A DNA stretch of 64,000 bases from Streptomyces sp. NBC_00178 (GTDB lineage: Bacteria; Actinomycetota; Actinomycetes; Streptomycetales; Streptomycetaceae): the NCBI RefSeq assembly GCF_036206005.1, contig NZ_CP108143.1:992001-1056000 (forward strand), given 5' to 3'. Both the position numbers and the translations under genes were made by a program. Below the pieces are notes generated by a model. That model searched no databases and was not told the origin of the DNA. It saw nothing but the letters and a program-made list of their open reading frames with translations. How positions within the stretch are numbered: the stretch's first letter is position 1; each line of letters begins with the position of its first letter. Positions 34,473 to 43,828 of this stretch are shown here, one piece after another.

Positions 34473-35711
34473 ATGGCAGGCAACACGGAGCCGTTGTCGC
34501 CGCGGGCCAAGCTCGCCGTGACGGCGGGCAAGGCCGCGGCGGCGGTGTCGCGCGCTGCGGGGCGCGGCAGCGGATCGGTGATCGGCGGCCGGGTGGCGCT
34601 CAAGCTCGACCCCGACCTGCTCGGGCGGCTGGCGCAGCACCTGGACGTGATCCTCGTGTCCGCGACCAACGGCAAGACGACCACGACCCGGCTGATCGCG
34701 GAGGCGCTGAGGGCCGCGGGGCCCGTCGTGTCGAACGCGCTCGGGGCGAACATGCCCGCGGGGATCACCTCCGCGCTGGCGGGCGGCTCGGACGCCAGGT
34801 ACGGCGTGATCGAGGTCGACGAGAAGTACCTCGCCGGCGTGGCGCGCGACACGACCCCGAAGGTGATCGCGCTGCTCAACCTCTCCCGCGACCAGCTGGA
34901 CCGCGCGGCGGAGACCCGGATGCTGGCCGAGAAGTGGCGGGAGGGCCTGTCGGGCTCCAAGGCCGTGATCGTGGCCAACGCCGACGACCCGCTGATCGTC
35001 TGGGCCGCCTCCTCCTCCCCCAACGTGGTGTGGGTGGCGGCGGGACAGGCGTGGAAGGACGACGCCTGGTCCTGCCCGTCCTGCGGCGGTGTGATGCAGC
35101 GCCCGGGCGACGACTGGTTCTGCGGCGAGTGCGGCTTCCGGCGCCCCGCGCCGAGCTGGGCGCTCAACGGTGACTACGTCCTGGACCCGCACGGTTCCGC
35201 GTGGCCGATCCACCTGCAGCTCCCGGGCCGGGCCAACAAGGCCAACGCCACGAGCTCCGCCGCCGTCGCCGCGGTCTTCGGCGTCCCGCCGCAGGTCGCG
35301 CTGGAGCGCATGTACCAGGTGCAGGCGGTGGCCGGACGCTACGACGTCGTGTCCTTCCTCGGCCGCGAGCTCCGGCTCCTGCTGGCGAAGAACCCGGCGG
35401 GCTGGCTCGAGACGTTCTCCCTGATCGACCCGCCGCCCACGCCGGTCATCCTCTCGGTGAACGCACGCGGCGCCGACGGCACGGACACCTCCTGGCTGTG
35501 GGACGTCGACTACACCCAGCTCTACGGCCACCCGATCTTCGTGCTCGGCGACCGGAAGCTGGACCTGGCGGTCCGGCTCGAGGTGGCCGGACTCGACTTC
35601 CGCGTCTGCGAGAACCTGGACGAGGCCGTCCAGATGGCTCCGCCCGGCCGCATCGAGGTCATCGCCAACTACACCGCCTTCCAGGATCTGCGCCGTCGTG
35701 TCGGCAACTGA
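34473..35711 (+). CDS. murT: Lipid II isoglutaminyl synthase subunit MurT
   Basis: 412 residues from ATG 34473 with AAGGAGG upstream. Mur-ligase ATP motif (VSATNGKTTTTRLI), central-domain EVDEKYLAGVA and NLSRDQLDR are present. An inserted Cys4 zinc ribbon (CPSCGG ... FCGECGFRRP) distinguishes MurT from MurE/F. The C-terminal DUF1727 domain (DTSWLWDVDYTQL) follows. With GatD it amidates the alpha-carboxyl of D-Glu in lipid II. gatD starts 34 bases downstream. Confidence 0.95.
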   Translation: MAGNTEPLSPRAKLAVTAGKAAAAVSRAAGRGSGSVIGGRVALKLDPDLLGRLAQHLDVILVSATNGKTTTTRLIAEALRAAGPVVSNALGANMPAGITSALAGGSDARYGVIEVDEKYLAGVARDTTPKVIALLNLSRDQLDRAAETRMLAEKWREGLSGSKAVIVANADDPLIVWAASSSPNVVWVAAGQAWKDDAWSCPSCGGVMQRPGDDWFCGECGFRRPAPSWALNGDYVLDPHGSAWPIHLQLPGRANKANATSSAAVAAVFGVPPQVALERMYQVQAVAGRYDVVSFLGRELRLLLAKNPAGWLETFSLIDPPPTPVILSVNARGADGTDTSWLWDVDYTQLYGHPIFVLGDRKLDLAVRLEVAGLDFRVCENLDEAVQMAPPGRIEVIANYTAFQDLRRRVGN

Positions 35712-35745
35712 CCCCCGCGCGGGCTCCCCCCGGAGAGGACGAAGC

Positions 35746-36474
35746 ATGAGCAACAACAGCCTGCGGCTGGTGTGGGTCTACCCGGACCTCCTCAGCACGT
35801 ACGGCGACCAGGGCAACGCCCTGGTCGTGGAGCGCCGGGCACGGCAGCGCGGCCTCGACGTGTCGCGCGTGGACGTGCGCAGCGACCAGCCCATCCCGAC
35901 GTCGGGCGACATCTACCTCATCGGGGGCGGTGAGGACCGGCCGCAGCGTCTCGCGGCGGAGCGGCTGCGCCGCGACGGCGGACTGAGCAGGGCCGCGTCG
36001 AACGGCGCGATCATCTTCTCCGTCTGCGCGGGCTACCAGATCCTCGGCCACGAGTTCATCAACGACCTCGGCGAGCGCGAGCCCGGCCTCGGGCTGCTCG
36101 ACGTCGTCTCCACCCGGGGCGAGGGCGCGCGCTGCGTCGGCGACGTCCTCGGTGACATCGACCCGAACCTGGGGCTGCCGCCCCTGACCGGATTCGAGAA
36201 CCACCAGGGCGTCACCCACCTCGGGCCGTCGGCCCGCCCGTTCGCCCGGGTCCGGCTCGGCCGGGGCAACGGCACGGGTGACGGCACGGAGGGCGCGTAC
36301 AACGACACCGTGTTCGGCACCTACATGCACGGTCCGGTGCTGGCGCGGAATCCGCTGATCGCGGACCACCTGCTGAAGCTGGCCCTGGACGTGAACGCCC
36401 TGCCGCCGAGCGACGACCGGTGGTACGAGGCGCTGCGCGCCGAACGCATCTCGGCGGCGACGCAGCCCGCCTGA
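35746..36474 (+). CDS. gatD: Lipid II isoglutaminyl synthase, glutaminase subunit GatD
   Basis: ATG 35746 with GGAGAGG upstream; 242 residues. It is a class I (CobB/CobQ-like) glutamine amidotransferase: nucleophile Cys in FSVCAGYQILG and the catalytic His in TYMHGPVLARNP. It supplies ammonia from glutamine to MurT. The gene pair is a tight operon closed by a strong hairpin. Confidence 0.95.
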   Translation: MSNNSLRLVWVYPDLLSTYGDQGNALVVERRARQRGLDVSRVDVRSDQPIPTSGDIYLIGGGEDRPQRLAAERLRRDGGLSRAASNGAIIFSVCAGYQILGHEFINDLGEREPGLGLLDVVSTRGEGARCVGDVLGDIDPNLGLPPLTGFENHQGVTHLGPSARPFARVRLGRGNGTGDGTEGAYNDTVFGTYMHGPVLARNPLIADHLLKLALDVNALPPSDDRWYEALRAERISAATQPA

Positions 36475-36479
36475 CACAC

Positions 36480-36516
36480 CGTGCCGGACCGGCCCTCCGC
36501 GGGCCGGTCCGGCACG
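36480..36516 (+). terminator. Terminator after gatD
   Basis: A perfect 16-bp stem (CGTGCCGGACCGGCCC with its complement) and a 5-nt loop, six bases after the gatD stop. Confidence 0.85.
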
Positions 36517-36657
36517 TCCGCGGCCCTCGTACATCCGAGGGCCGTCCAGCAGTCGGACAGTGGGTTCGGTACGGCCACCCGGCGCCGGTAGGGTGGCGGG
36601 GATCCAACCGGACGACGTGGTCCGGCGTCGGCCCACGTTGCAAAGGTTTCCCGGGCA

Positions 36658-37683
<1,026 letters not shown>

Positions 37684-37700
37684 GCACCGCGACTCCCCGT

Positions 37701-37738
37701 GAACCGCCCCCGGCCGCATCAGCGGCCGGGGGCGGTTC
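37701..37738 (+). terminator. Terminator after pfkA
   Basis: A perfect 17-bp stem (GAACCGCCCCCGGCCGC and its complement) with an ATCA loop. Confidence 0.85.
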
Positions 37739-37794
37739 TAGTCTGGTCCGGACAACCGGCACGAAACGGGGACGTCCCCAGCGGGAGTGAACAG

Positions 37795-38745
37795 ATGGAT
37801 CACAGCGGGCACGGCATGAACATGGATCTGCCGCCGTTCACGCTGGGACGGGGGCTCGAGTTCTCCGCGGACCCGGTCTTCCTCGTCGGCTGCGTCCTCG
37901 CGCTCGCCCTGTACGGGTACGGGGTCGTGCGGCTGCGCGTGCGGGGCGACGGATGGCCGGTGAACCGCATCGTCTTCTTCGTCGTCGGCGTGCTGTCCAT
38001 CGCCCTCGTGATGTGCACCGGCCTCAACGACTACGGCATGGTCATGTTCAGCGCGCACATGGTGCAGCACATGGTCATCAGCATGGTCTCGCCGATCCTG
38101 CTGCTGCTCGGCGCGCCCGTGACGCTGGCCCTGCGGGCCCTGCCGGTCGCCGGGCGGGGGCGGACGGGTCCGCGTGAGCTGCTCCTGAAGCTGCTGCACA
38201 GCCGCTACATGAAGATCATCACGCACCCGGCGTTCACGATCCCGCTCTTCATCGCGAGCCTGTACGGGCTCTACTTCACCCCGCTGTTCGACTTCCTGAT
38301 GGGATCGAGGACCGGCCACATCGCGATGATGGTGCACTTCCTCGCGGTCGGCCTGGTGTTCTTCTGGCCGATCATGGGCGTCGACCCGGGGCCGCACCGG
38401 CCCGGTTACGTGATGCGGATGCTGGAGCTCTTCGCGGGCATGCCGTTCCACGCGTTCTTCGGTATCGCCCTGATGATGGCGAGCCAGCCGATGGTGAAGG
38501 TCTACGAGAACCCGCCGGCCTCCCTCGGCATCGACGGCCTGAGCGACCAGTCGGTCGCCGGCGGCATCGCGTGGGCGTTCAGCGAGATCCCGTCGGTGCT
38601 CGTGCTGATCGCGCTGGTCTTCCAGTGGTACCGCTCCGAGCAGCGGACGGCCAAGCGCTCGGACCGCGCCGCCGACCGTGACGGCGACCAGGAGCTGAAG
38701 GCGTACAACGCCTATCTCGCGTCATTGCAGGCACGCGGACGGTAG
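37795..38745 (+). CDS. CtaG-type (Caa3) cytochrome c oxidase assembly protein
   Basis: 316 residues from ATG 37795. The first residues MDHSGHGMNMD are His/Met-rich, suggestive of copper binding. Seven or so membrane segments follow, with the family motifs FSAHMVQHMVISMVSPILLL, HFLAVGLVFFWPIMGVDP and FAGMPFHAFFGIALM. Caa3_CtaG proteins take part in copper delivery to cytochrome oxidase in the membrane. An acidic/basic cytoplasmic tail follows. It is probably transcribed with the small membrane protein downstream. Confidence 0.9.
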   Translation: MDHSGHGMNMDLPPFTLGRGLEFSADPVFLVGCVLALALYGYGVVRLRVRGDGWPVNRIVFFVVGVLSIALVMCTGLNDYGMVMFSAHMVQHMVISMVSPILLLLGAPVTLALRALPVAGRGRTGPRELLLKLLHSRYMKIITHPAFTIPLFIASLYGLYFTPLFDFLMGSRTGHIAMMVHFLAVGLVFFWPIMGVDPGPHRPGYVMRMLELFAGMPFHAFFGIALMMASQPMVKVYENPPASLGIDGLSDQSVAGGIAWAFSEIPSVLVLIALVFQWYRSEQRTAKRSDRAADRDGDQELKAYNAYLASLQARGR

Positions 38746-38812
38746 CGGCGGGGGCGCCCGAGGGGTGACCATGGCTCCAACGGCCGTGCGGCCGGGTGAG
38801 GAGCGTGCGCTC

Positions 38813-38971
38813 ATGCCTGGATCGACGAAGACCATGGGAGTGCTCACTGTCGGCACGCTGGTCGCGGTGACCGCGTACACGGTGGCGCTGGGGAGCAACG
38901 GCTGGCTCTGGTTCGGCTGGGTGGTGCTGGGGCTCGCCACGCTGGGCATGGCGGCCACGCGCGACACCTGA
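38813..38971 (+). CDS. Small conserved membrane protein (52 aa)
   Basis: ATG 38813 follows GAGGAG at nine bases; upstream in-frame ATGs at 38765/38771 would add a non-membrane extension. There are two short hydrophobic helices (MGVLTVGTLVAVTAYTVALG and GWLWFGWVVLGLATLGMAA). It resembles a short uncharacterised Streptomyces protein. Function unknown. Confidence 0.65.
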   Translation: MPGSTKTMGVLTVGTLVAVTAYTVALGSNGWLWFGWVVLGLATLGMAATRDT

Positions 38972-38972
38972 G

Positions 38973-38997
38973 CCGGCTCCGGGGAGCGCGGAGCCGG
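38973..38997. terminator. Bidirectional hairpin
   Basis: CCGGCTCCG / CGGAGCCGG with a 7-nt loop lies between the small membrane protein gene and the convergent 2H phosphoesterase gene. Confidence 0.6.
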
Positions 38998-39001
38998 GGT
39001 C

Positions 39002-39544
39002 TCACCGGCCCAGCGGGGCGGTGGTGCGGGACTCCGAGTCGTAGGTCCGCGCCCCGGTCCAGTGGCCCTCCAGGGCGCCGGTCGCCGTCCCCGCGGCGCT
39101 GAGGAACGGTTCGGCGTCGAAGGCCGCGGCGGGAAGGCCCCTGCCGCGGCCGAGGCTGACGTGGGGAACCCAGCGTGCGGGGTCGTGCAGCGGATGGGAC
39201 CGCTCGTTCCCCGGTGCTTCGCGCAGGATGCGCCACACCGTCGTGTGCAGGCGCAGCAGGGCGTCATCGGGTGCGACCGCCCAGGCGAGCACCGGTGTCC
39301 GCCCTCCCGTGAACCGCAGGAGCCCGTCGAGACGCAGCGGCACGGGCAGCACGGCCAGAGCCTCCTCCAGGCGCTCGCACGCGACCGGCGGAAGGACGTC
39401 CGCGGTGGCGAGGGTGAGGTGCGGGCGGTTCGTCGGATGCCGGTGGGACGCGAGGCTCGGCAGTCCCGCACGCGCCAGTCCCTCCCACGCGTCCCGGACC
39501 GCGCGCTCCGTCGATTCGTCGGGCAGGAGCTCCACGCTGTGCAC
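39002..39544 (-). CDS. 2H phosphoesterase (2'-5' RNA ligase-like)
   Basis: GTG 39544; 180 residues. The two hallmark HxTx-type motifs are HLTLA (after NRP) and HVSLG (after RWVP), spaced about 90 residues as in the LigT/2H superfamily. The family includes cyclic phosphodiesterases acting on RNA 2',3'-cyclic ends. The substrate here is unknown. Confidence 0.85.
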   Translation of the reverse strand: MHSVELLPDESTERAVRDAWEGLARAGLPSLASHRHPTNRPHLTLATADVLPPVACERLEEALAVLPVPLRLDGLLRFTGGRTPVLAWAVAPDDALLRLHTTVWRILREAPGNERSHPLHDPARWVPHVSLGRGRGLPAAAFDAEPFLSAAGTATGALEGHWTGARTYDSESRTTAPLGR

Positions 39545-39718
39545 CGGGCCAGCCTAAGGGCCGTCCCGTGGTGAGGGGCGGTGCACGGTGTGGCGCACCG
39601 CGGCATGCGGCCATGCACCTGAAGTGCCACCATGGTGACGTCGTGTAGCTGGAGGCGGCCGGCGCCGGTGGACGCTCCTGCCGGTCCCGGGTCCCGATGT
39701 CGAGAAGAGGTGCTCCCT

Positions 39719-39970
39719 ATGGACAGGTCCGGGCTGATCGAGGCGGTCGGGCGCAGGACGGCGGACGACGGCGAGCTGTCACCCGAACGGATCGGCCGGG
39801 TGGTCGACGCCGTGTTCGGCACCGTCGCCGAGGCGGGCGCGATCGCCGAGACGCTGAGGGCGGGCGGAGCGGTGACCCTGGTGGGGTTCGGCAGCTTCCA
39901 CCACGCCGACGGAGGGGCGAGCCTGCGGCCGGGCAAGGCACTCGACGAGTTCGTCAACGACCAGGTCTGA
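39719..39970 (+). CDS. HU-like protein lacking the DNA-binding arm
   Basis: 83 residues from ATG 39719. The N-terminal helices (MDRSGLIEAVGRRT, ERIGRVVDAVFGTVAEA) and the first strand with LVGFGSF match the HU/IHF core. The segment then jumps straight to the C-terminal helix (LRPGKALDEFVNDQV). The usual ~25-residue beta-ribbon arm with the RNP/RxGRNP motif is absent, and the product is acidic rather than basic. A dimer core that cannot clamp DNA normally is the likely result; it might act as a partner or antagonist of HU. Confidence 0.8.
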   Translation: MDRSGLIEAVGRRTADDGELSPERIGRVVDAVFGTVAEAGAIAETLRAGGAVTLVGFGSFHHADGGASLRPGKALDEFVNDQV

Positions 39971-39988
39971 CGACCGGGCAGCGGACGA

Positions 39989-40375
39989 ATGGCCGTCATG
40001 ACACTGCGCGCCACGGGGCGCGCGGACGCTGAGGACGTGTGGCAGCGCTACGTCACACCGGCGCGCTGGCCGAGCTGGTCGCCGCAGATCAGAGCCGTGC
40101 GTGCGGACGGGGAGCGGCTGACGCCGGGCATGCGCGGTGAGGTCGTCTCGGTGTTCGGCGTGACGGCGGCGTTCGTCGTCGAGTCCGTCGACGACGAACG
40201 GTGGGAGTGGGTGTGGCGGGTACGGATCGGGCCCGTCCGTCTGCGGTTGCGGCACCAGGTCAGCCACCGGCCGGGAGGCTCGTCCACGCGTCTCGTCGTC
40301 GAGGGCCCCGCGATCGCTCTGGCGGCGTATGCCGCTCCCGCGCGGTGGGCACTGTCCCGGTTGGTCCGCGGCTGA
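39989..40375 (+). CDS. SRPBCC (START-like) family protein
   Basis: 128 residues. The polyketide-cyclase/START-like pattern is visible: TLRATGRADAEDVWQRYVTP, WPSWSPQI, then strands around WEWVWRVRIGPVRLRL and a long C-terminal helix. Such proteins bind hydrophobic ligands. It starts 18 bases after the HU-like gene, probably the same transcript. Confidence 0.8.
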   Translation: MAVMTLRATGRADAEDVWQRYVTPARWPSWSPQIRAVRADGERLTPGMRGEVVSVFGVTAAFVVESVDDERWEWVWRVRIGPVRLRLRHQVSHRPGGSSTRLVVEGPAIALAAYAAPARWALSRLVRG

Positions 40376-40501
40376 TGCTCTCCGGCAGGCCGGACGATCG
40401 CGGGCGCGGGCGCCGGCTCCCCCGGCATCGGCCGTGAGGCGACAGGGCTGCGCGCCGCGGACCGGAAGCGTGGGCTCCCCCGCCGGGGGCAGGGTGGGTT
40501 C

Positions 40502-40876
40502 ATGACGACACGCCTCGGCGCCTTCGTGCTCGGCACTCCCGACCCTCCCGCACTGGCCGACTTCTACCGGGCCCTGCTGGGATGGCAGGAGGTGGACCGT
40601 GAGCCCGCGTGGGTCCGACTGCGCGCCCCGGAACAGGAGCGCCCCGGCCTGAGCTTCCAGCTGGAACCGGACCACACACCCCCGGCGTGGCCTCAGCGCC
40701 CCGGCGCGCAGCAGATGCAGGCGCATCTGGATGTGCAGGTCGACGACCTCGACGCGGAAACGGAACGGGCCTGCGCCCTGGGCGCCACGCTCGAGGAGCA
40801 CCAGCCCCAGAAAGGCGTCCGGGTCCTCCGCGACCCTCACGGCCACCCCTTCTGCCTTTTCCTCCCCGGGGCCTGA
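40502..40876 (+). CDS. VOC (glyoxalase/bleomycin-resistance) superfamily protein
   Basis: 124 residues with the paired beta-alpha-beta-beta-beta fold: GAFVLGTPDPPALADFYRAL, then HLDVQVDDLDAETERACALG and RVLRDPHGHPFCLFL. The catalytic metal ligands resemble those of the glyoxalase-like group, but no specific substrate is apparent. Confidence 0.88.
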   Translation: MTTRLGAFVLGTPDPPALADFYRALLGWQEVDREPAWVRLRAPEQERPGLSFQLEPDHTPPAWPQRPGAQQMQAHLDVQVDDLDAETERACALGATLEEHQPQKGVRVLRDPHGHPFCLFLPGA

Positions 40877-40939
40877 GGACCCGCCGCCCTGCCTGGGCCG
40901 AGGCCGGGCCCGCCGCATGGCCCGTGTTCCCGCTTTCCT

Positions 40940-40964
40940 CGGGGGCCGCTGTGCGCGGCCCCCG
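40940..40964 (+). terminator. Hairpin downstream of the VOC gene
   Basis: A perfect 10-bp stem (CGGGGGCCGC / GCGGCCCCCG) with a 5-nt loop, 64 bases after the VOC stop. Confidence 0.6.
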
Positions 40965-41146
40965 TGGCGGACGACCGGAGGGAAGTCCGCCGCCCCGGGG
41001 GTTCCGAATGACCGGCCTCGAGCGTCGTCGTGTTCCGGCGCGCGCGGCGCGAAATGCTCAGCGCATTCCGTGGCATTCACGCCCGGTCGCGCCCGCCGGA
41101 CCGAGCCGTTACCGGAGCGGGCGTTGTCCCGCAAAGGCACGAGACC

Positions 41147-41275
41147 TCAGTGATGACCGTGTGCCGTGTCGGACGCGCCGCCGAACAGCCGGGCGACAGC
41201 ACGGAAGGGAAGCGTGACCACGGTGGCGATGGCGCCGCCGATGGAGCGAAGGACATCCGCGATTGCCTTGAGCAT
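41147..41275 (-). CDS. LPFRxxxRL-type micro-protein (42 aa)
   Basis: ATG 41275 has AAGGAG upstream, which supports the short start (MLKAIADVLRSIGG). It is an amphipathic/hydrophobic helix followed by LPFRAVARLFGGASDTAHGH, a signature shared by tiny Streptomyces proteins. It is likely membrane-associated; function unknown. The upstream frame extension to 41494 is not coding. Confidence 0.75.
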   Translation of the reverse strand: MLKAIADVLRSIGGAIATVVTLPFRAVARLFGGASDTAHGHH

Positions 41276-41610
41276 GTGAGGGTCTCCTTCTTTTCGTAGC
41301 CGCAGCGCCTCCGATGGCGCCGCGATCAGGTTCTCCGGCCTCGTACCCGGTGAAGCGGGGTGGAAACTCCGCCCCTGTTCCGTCGGCGGGTGGAACCGTT
41401 CGGTGCGATGCACGCACGTGATTCCCGGGGACCGGTCGGATTTCCTTTCGAGCCGCCTTCTGCACAGCACCACGGAATCTCTCGGAGCGCACACTCGCTT
41501 TCCAGCGATCTCTTACGGAATGCCGATCGGGAGATTGCGTGATGATTTCCCCAGGTCGACACTTGAACGGGGAGATCATCACGGATGTCGACCGAGGATG
41601 TGCGCGTACC
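41276..41610. other. 335-bp divergent intergenic region
   Basis: This stretch separates the micro-protein gene (minus) and the histone-tail gene (plus) and should hold both promoters. It is locally less GC-rich (around 41440-41600) than its surroundings. No palindrome or gene was recognised. Confidence 0.4.
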
Positions 41611-42555
41611 ATGCCCAGCTCCGAAAGCGCCGGCCACGAGGACGACGGCTCGCAAGGCAACGACTCGGACAGCAACGAGGTCGAACCGTCGCACGACCGC
41701 AGTCCCGACAGGGGCCCGTCGGACGTCTTTCTCGATGTCCCCGCGCTCCATGTGGACGAACTCGATCTGGAGGTCGACGATCTCGAGGCCCATGTCTCCC
41801 TGCAGGCGGAGGTGCTGGACCTGCTCAAGCTGAACGTCGGCGCCGATGTACGGCTGGGACACGTGAAGCTGGACATCGACGGCGTGGACGTACAGGCACA
41901 GCTCAGGGTGCGGCTCCACAACATCGCCGTGGTCGTCACCCGGCTCCTCACCACGGTGGACCGCAATCCCCAGGTGCTCGAGCAGCTGACACGCGGCATG
42001 GGCACGGCGCTGGAGGACATCGCGTCCGGCACGGGGCGGGCCGTGGGCGAACTGGGTGAGGGGGCCGGCGCCGCGGTGAGCGACCTCGGACGCGGGGCGG
42101 GCACGGCGGTCGAGACCGTCGGCGAGGAGGCGGGCGCGGTGGCGGGAAGCGTGGGTGCCGCGGCCGGGGATGCGAGCCGCGGCGGGGTGGAAGCCGTCGG
42201 CGGCGCTGTCGCGGACGCGGGTGCCGGGGAGTCCGGTCCGGACGCCCGGGACGTGGCGGAGCCGGACGGCGCGGAGGAGGAACGCCCGCCCGCCCGGCGC
42301 CCGCACCGGGCACCGAAGCGACGTGCCGGGTCCGGCGGCACCGGACACCCGGACGCGGACGACGAACCGCGTCCGCGCGCGAGGACGAGGGCCGGAAGCG
42401 GCGCCGCGGCCGGAAGGGCGGCCCCCGCCAGGAAGCCCGCGGCCGGGAAGCGGGCCTCCGCGAAGCCCGCCCCGAGGAAGGCCGGGGCCTCGACGGCGAG
42501 GTCGGGCGGCAAGGCCGCCAGGAGTGCCGCGGGCCGCCCCCGTCGCCGCTCCTAG
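41611..42555 (+). CDS. Protein with acidic core and histone H1-like tail
   Basis: ATG 41611 (MPSSESAGHEDDG) is preferred, after GAGGATG; 41542 is also possible. 314 residues in three parts. First comes a conserved acidic domain (FLDVPALHVDELDLEVDDLE, LLKLNVGADVRLGHVKLDID, RNPQVLEQLTRGMG). A Gly/Ala/Glu repeat region follows, with spaced GAG/GTAVE units. The tail is Lys/Arg/Ala/Pro-rich like histone H1 (KPAAGKRASAKPAPRKAG). The first domain is widespread in streptomycetes without known function. The tail suggests nucleic-acid binding. Confidence 0.85.
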   Translation: MPSSESAGHEDDGSQGNDSDSNEVEPSHDRSPDRGPSDVFLDVPALHVDELDLEVDDLEAHVSLQAEVLDLLKLNVGADVRLGHVKLDIDGVDVQAQLRVRLHNIAVVVTRLLTTVDRNPQVLEQLTRGMGTALEDIASGTGRAVGELGEGAGAAVSDLGRGAGTAVETVGEEAGAVAGSVGAAAGDASRGGVEAVGGAVADAGAGESGPDARDVAEPDGAEEERPPARRPHRAPKRRAGSGGTGHPDADDEPRPRARTRAGSGAAAGRAAPARKPAAGKRASAKPAPRKAGASTARSGGKAARSAAGRPRRRS

Positions 42556-42566
42556 GCGTACAGGCG

Positions 42567-42587
42567 CGCCGCGTCGGCGACGCGGCG
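42567..42587 (+). terminator. Hairpin after the histone-tail gene
   Basis: CGCCGCGTC / GACGCGGCG with a 3-nt loop, 12 bases after the stop codon. Confidence 0.7.
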
Positions 42588-42596
42588 TCACCGGCC

Positions 42597-42641
42597 GGTC
42601 CGTGCCCGGCCGGTCCGTGCCCGGTCGGTCCGTGCCCGGTC
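42597..42641. repeat. 15-bp tandem repeat, three copies
   Basis: GGTCCGTGCCCGGCC at 42597 is followed by two copies of GGTCCGTGCCCGGTC, directly after the hairpin that closes the histone-tail gene. Confidence 0.75.
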
Positions 42642-43049
42642 GGCCGGCGACCTGAGGGCCGCCGCCCGGCCAGGTCTGCGTCCCGGCTGCCGTGGGCACA
42701 CGTCACAGCATGATGACGCTCCATCAGGACGGGCGGTGGGACACAGCGGGCCCGCCGGCTCGACGACGTGTGCGGCAGACCCCCCTTCCCCGCCCGGACC
42801 ATCCGCATGACCGGGCACGCTCCGCTTCCCGGGGCCTTTGGAGGTCCCTGGAACACAGCTACGATCGATCACCGGAACGCGTCCGGCCGGCGCACACCGA
42901 CGGGATGCTTCGGGGTGGGCCGGCGGGGAGTCGGCGGCCGGGCTGTGCCGGTGCCGGCCGCACCGGTACGTCCGAGAAGAGCGACAACACCGTGCGTGAC
43001 CTGGCAGAACGCGGCCACCAGCCCGGTCAAGAAGGCTAGGAGAATAGCT
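42642..43049. other. Intergenic region upstream of the acyltransferase
   Basis: About 400 bases without a convincing gene; the plus frame 42692-43039 is open but lacks the expected codon bias. It presumably contains the promoter of the acyltransferase gene. Confidence 0.4.
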
Positions 43050-43763
43050 GTGTTCTATTACGTCCTGAAGTACGTCGTGCTGGGTCCCCTGCTGCGGCTG
43101 ACCTTCCGGCCGCGCATCGAGGGCCTGGAACACATTCCCGACGACGGTGCGGCCATCGTCGCGGGCAACCACCTGTCCTTCTCCGACCACTTCCTGATGC
43201 CCGCGATCCTGAAGCGCCGCATCACGTTCCTCGCGAAGGCCGAGTACTTCACCGGCCCCGGGGTCAAGGGGAAGCTGACGGCGGCCTTCTTCCACAGCAT
43301 CGGGCAGATCCCCGTGGACCGTTCGGGCAAGGAGGCGGGACAGGCCGCCATCCGAGAAGGGCTGGGAGTGCTGAGCAAGGGCGAGTTGCTCGGCATCTAT
43401 CCGGAGGGCACGCGGTCCCACGACGGACGCCTCTACAAGGGCAAGGTCGGGGTCGCGGTGATGGCGATCAAGGCCGGGGTCCCGGTCATCCCCTGCGCGA
43501 TGGTCGGAACCTTCGAGATCCAGCCGCCCGGACAGAAGATGCCGAAGGTCAGGCGCGTCGCGATCCGCTTCGGCGAGCCGCTCGACTTCTCCCGCTACGC
43601 GGGACTGGAGGACCAGAAGGCGGCGATCCGGGCGGTCACCGACGAGATCATGTACGCCATCCTCGGTCTCTCCGGGCAGGAGTACGTCGACGAGTACGCG
43701 GTCAAGGCGAAGGCGGCCCAGGCGGCCGACCAGCCCAAGAAGTTCCCGCGCCGGTCGCGCTGA
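43050..43763 (+). CDS. 1-acyl-sn-glycerol-3-phosphate acyltransferase
   Basis: GTG 43050 follows TAGGAGA; 237 residues. PlsC-family motifs: block I NHLSFSD (NHxxxxD), block II IPVDRSG, block III YPEGTRS and block IV VPVIPCAMVG. An N-terminal hydrophobic segment anchors it to the membrane. It acylates lysophosphatidic acid to phosphatidic acid in phospholipid synthesis. Several paralogues are usual in Streptomyces. Confidence 0.92.
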   Translation: MFYYVLKYVVLGPLLRLTFRPRIEGLEHIPDDGAAIVAGNHLSFSDHFLMPAILKRRITFLAKAEYFTGPGVKGKLTAAFFHSIGQIPVDRSGKEAGQAAIREGLGVLSKGELLGIYPEGTRSHDGRLYKGKVGVAVMAIKAGVPVIPCAMVGTFEIQPPGQKMPKVRRVAIRFGEPLDFSRYAGLEDQKAAIRAVTDEIMYAILGLSGQEYVDEYAVKAKAAQAADQPKKFPRRSR

Positions 43764-43828
43764 GGGGGGAATCTGCTGACGGCAGACGCTCATGGTCCGC
43801 CCGCCGGGGGCGCCGTAGCGTCGTGCGT

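Noticed and set aside
42692..43039. 115-codon frame before the acyltransferase
   Set aside because: Codon use lacks the GC3 bias of its neighbours and no motif is visible.
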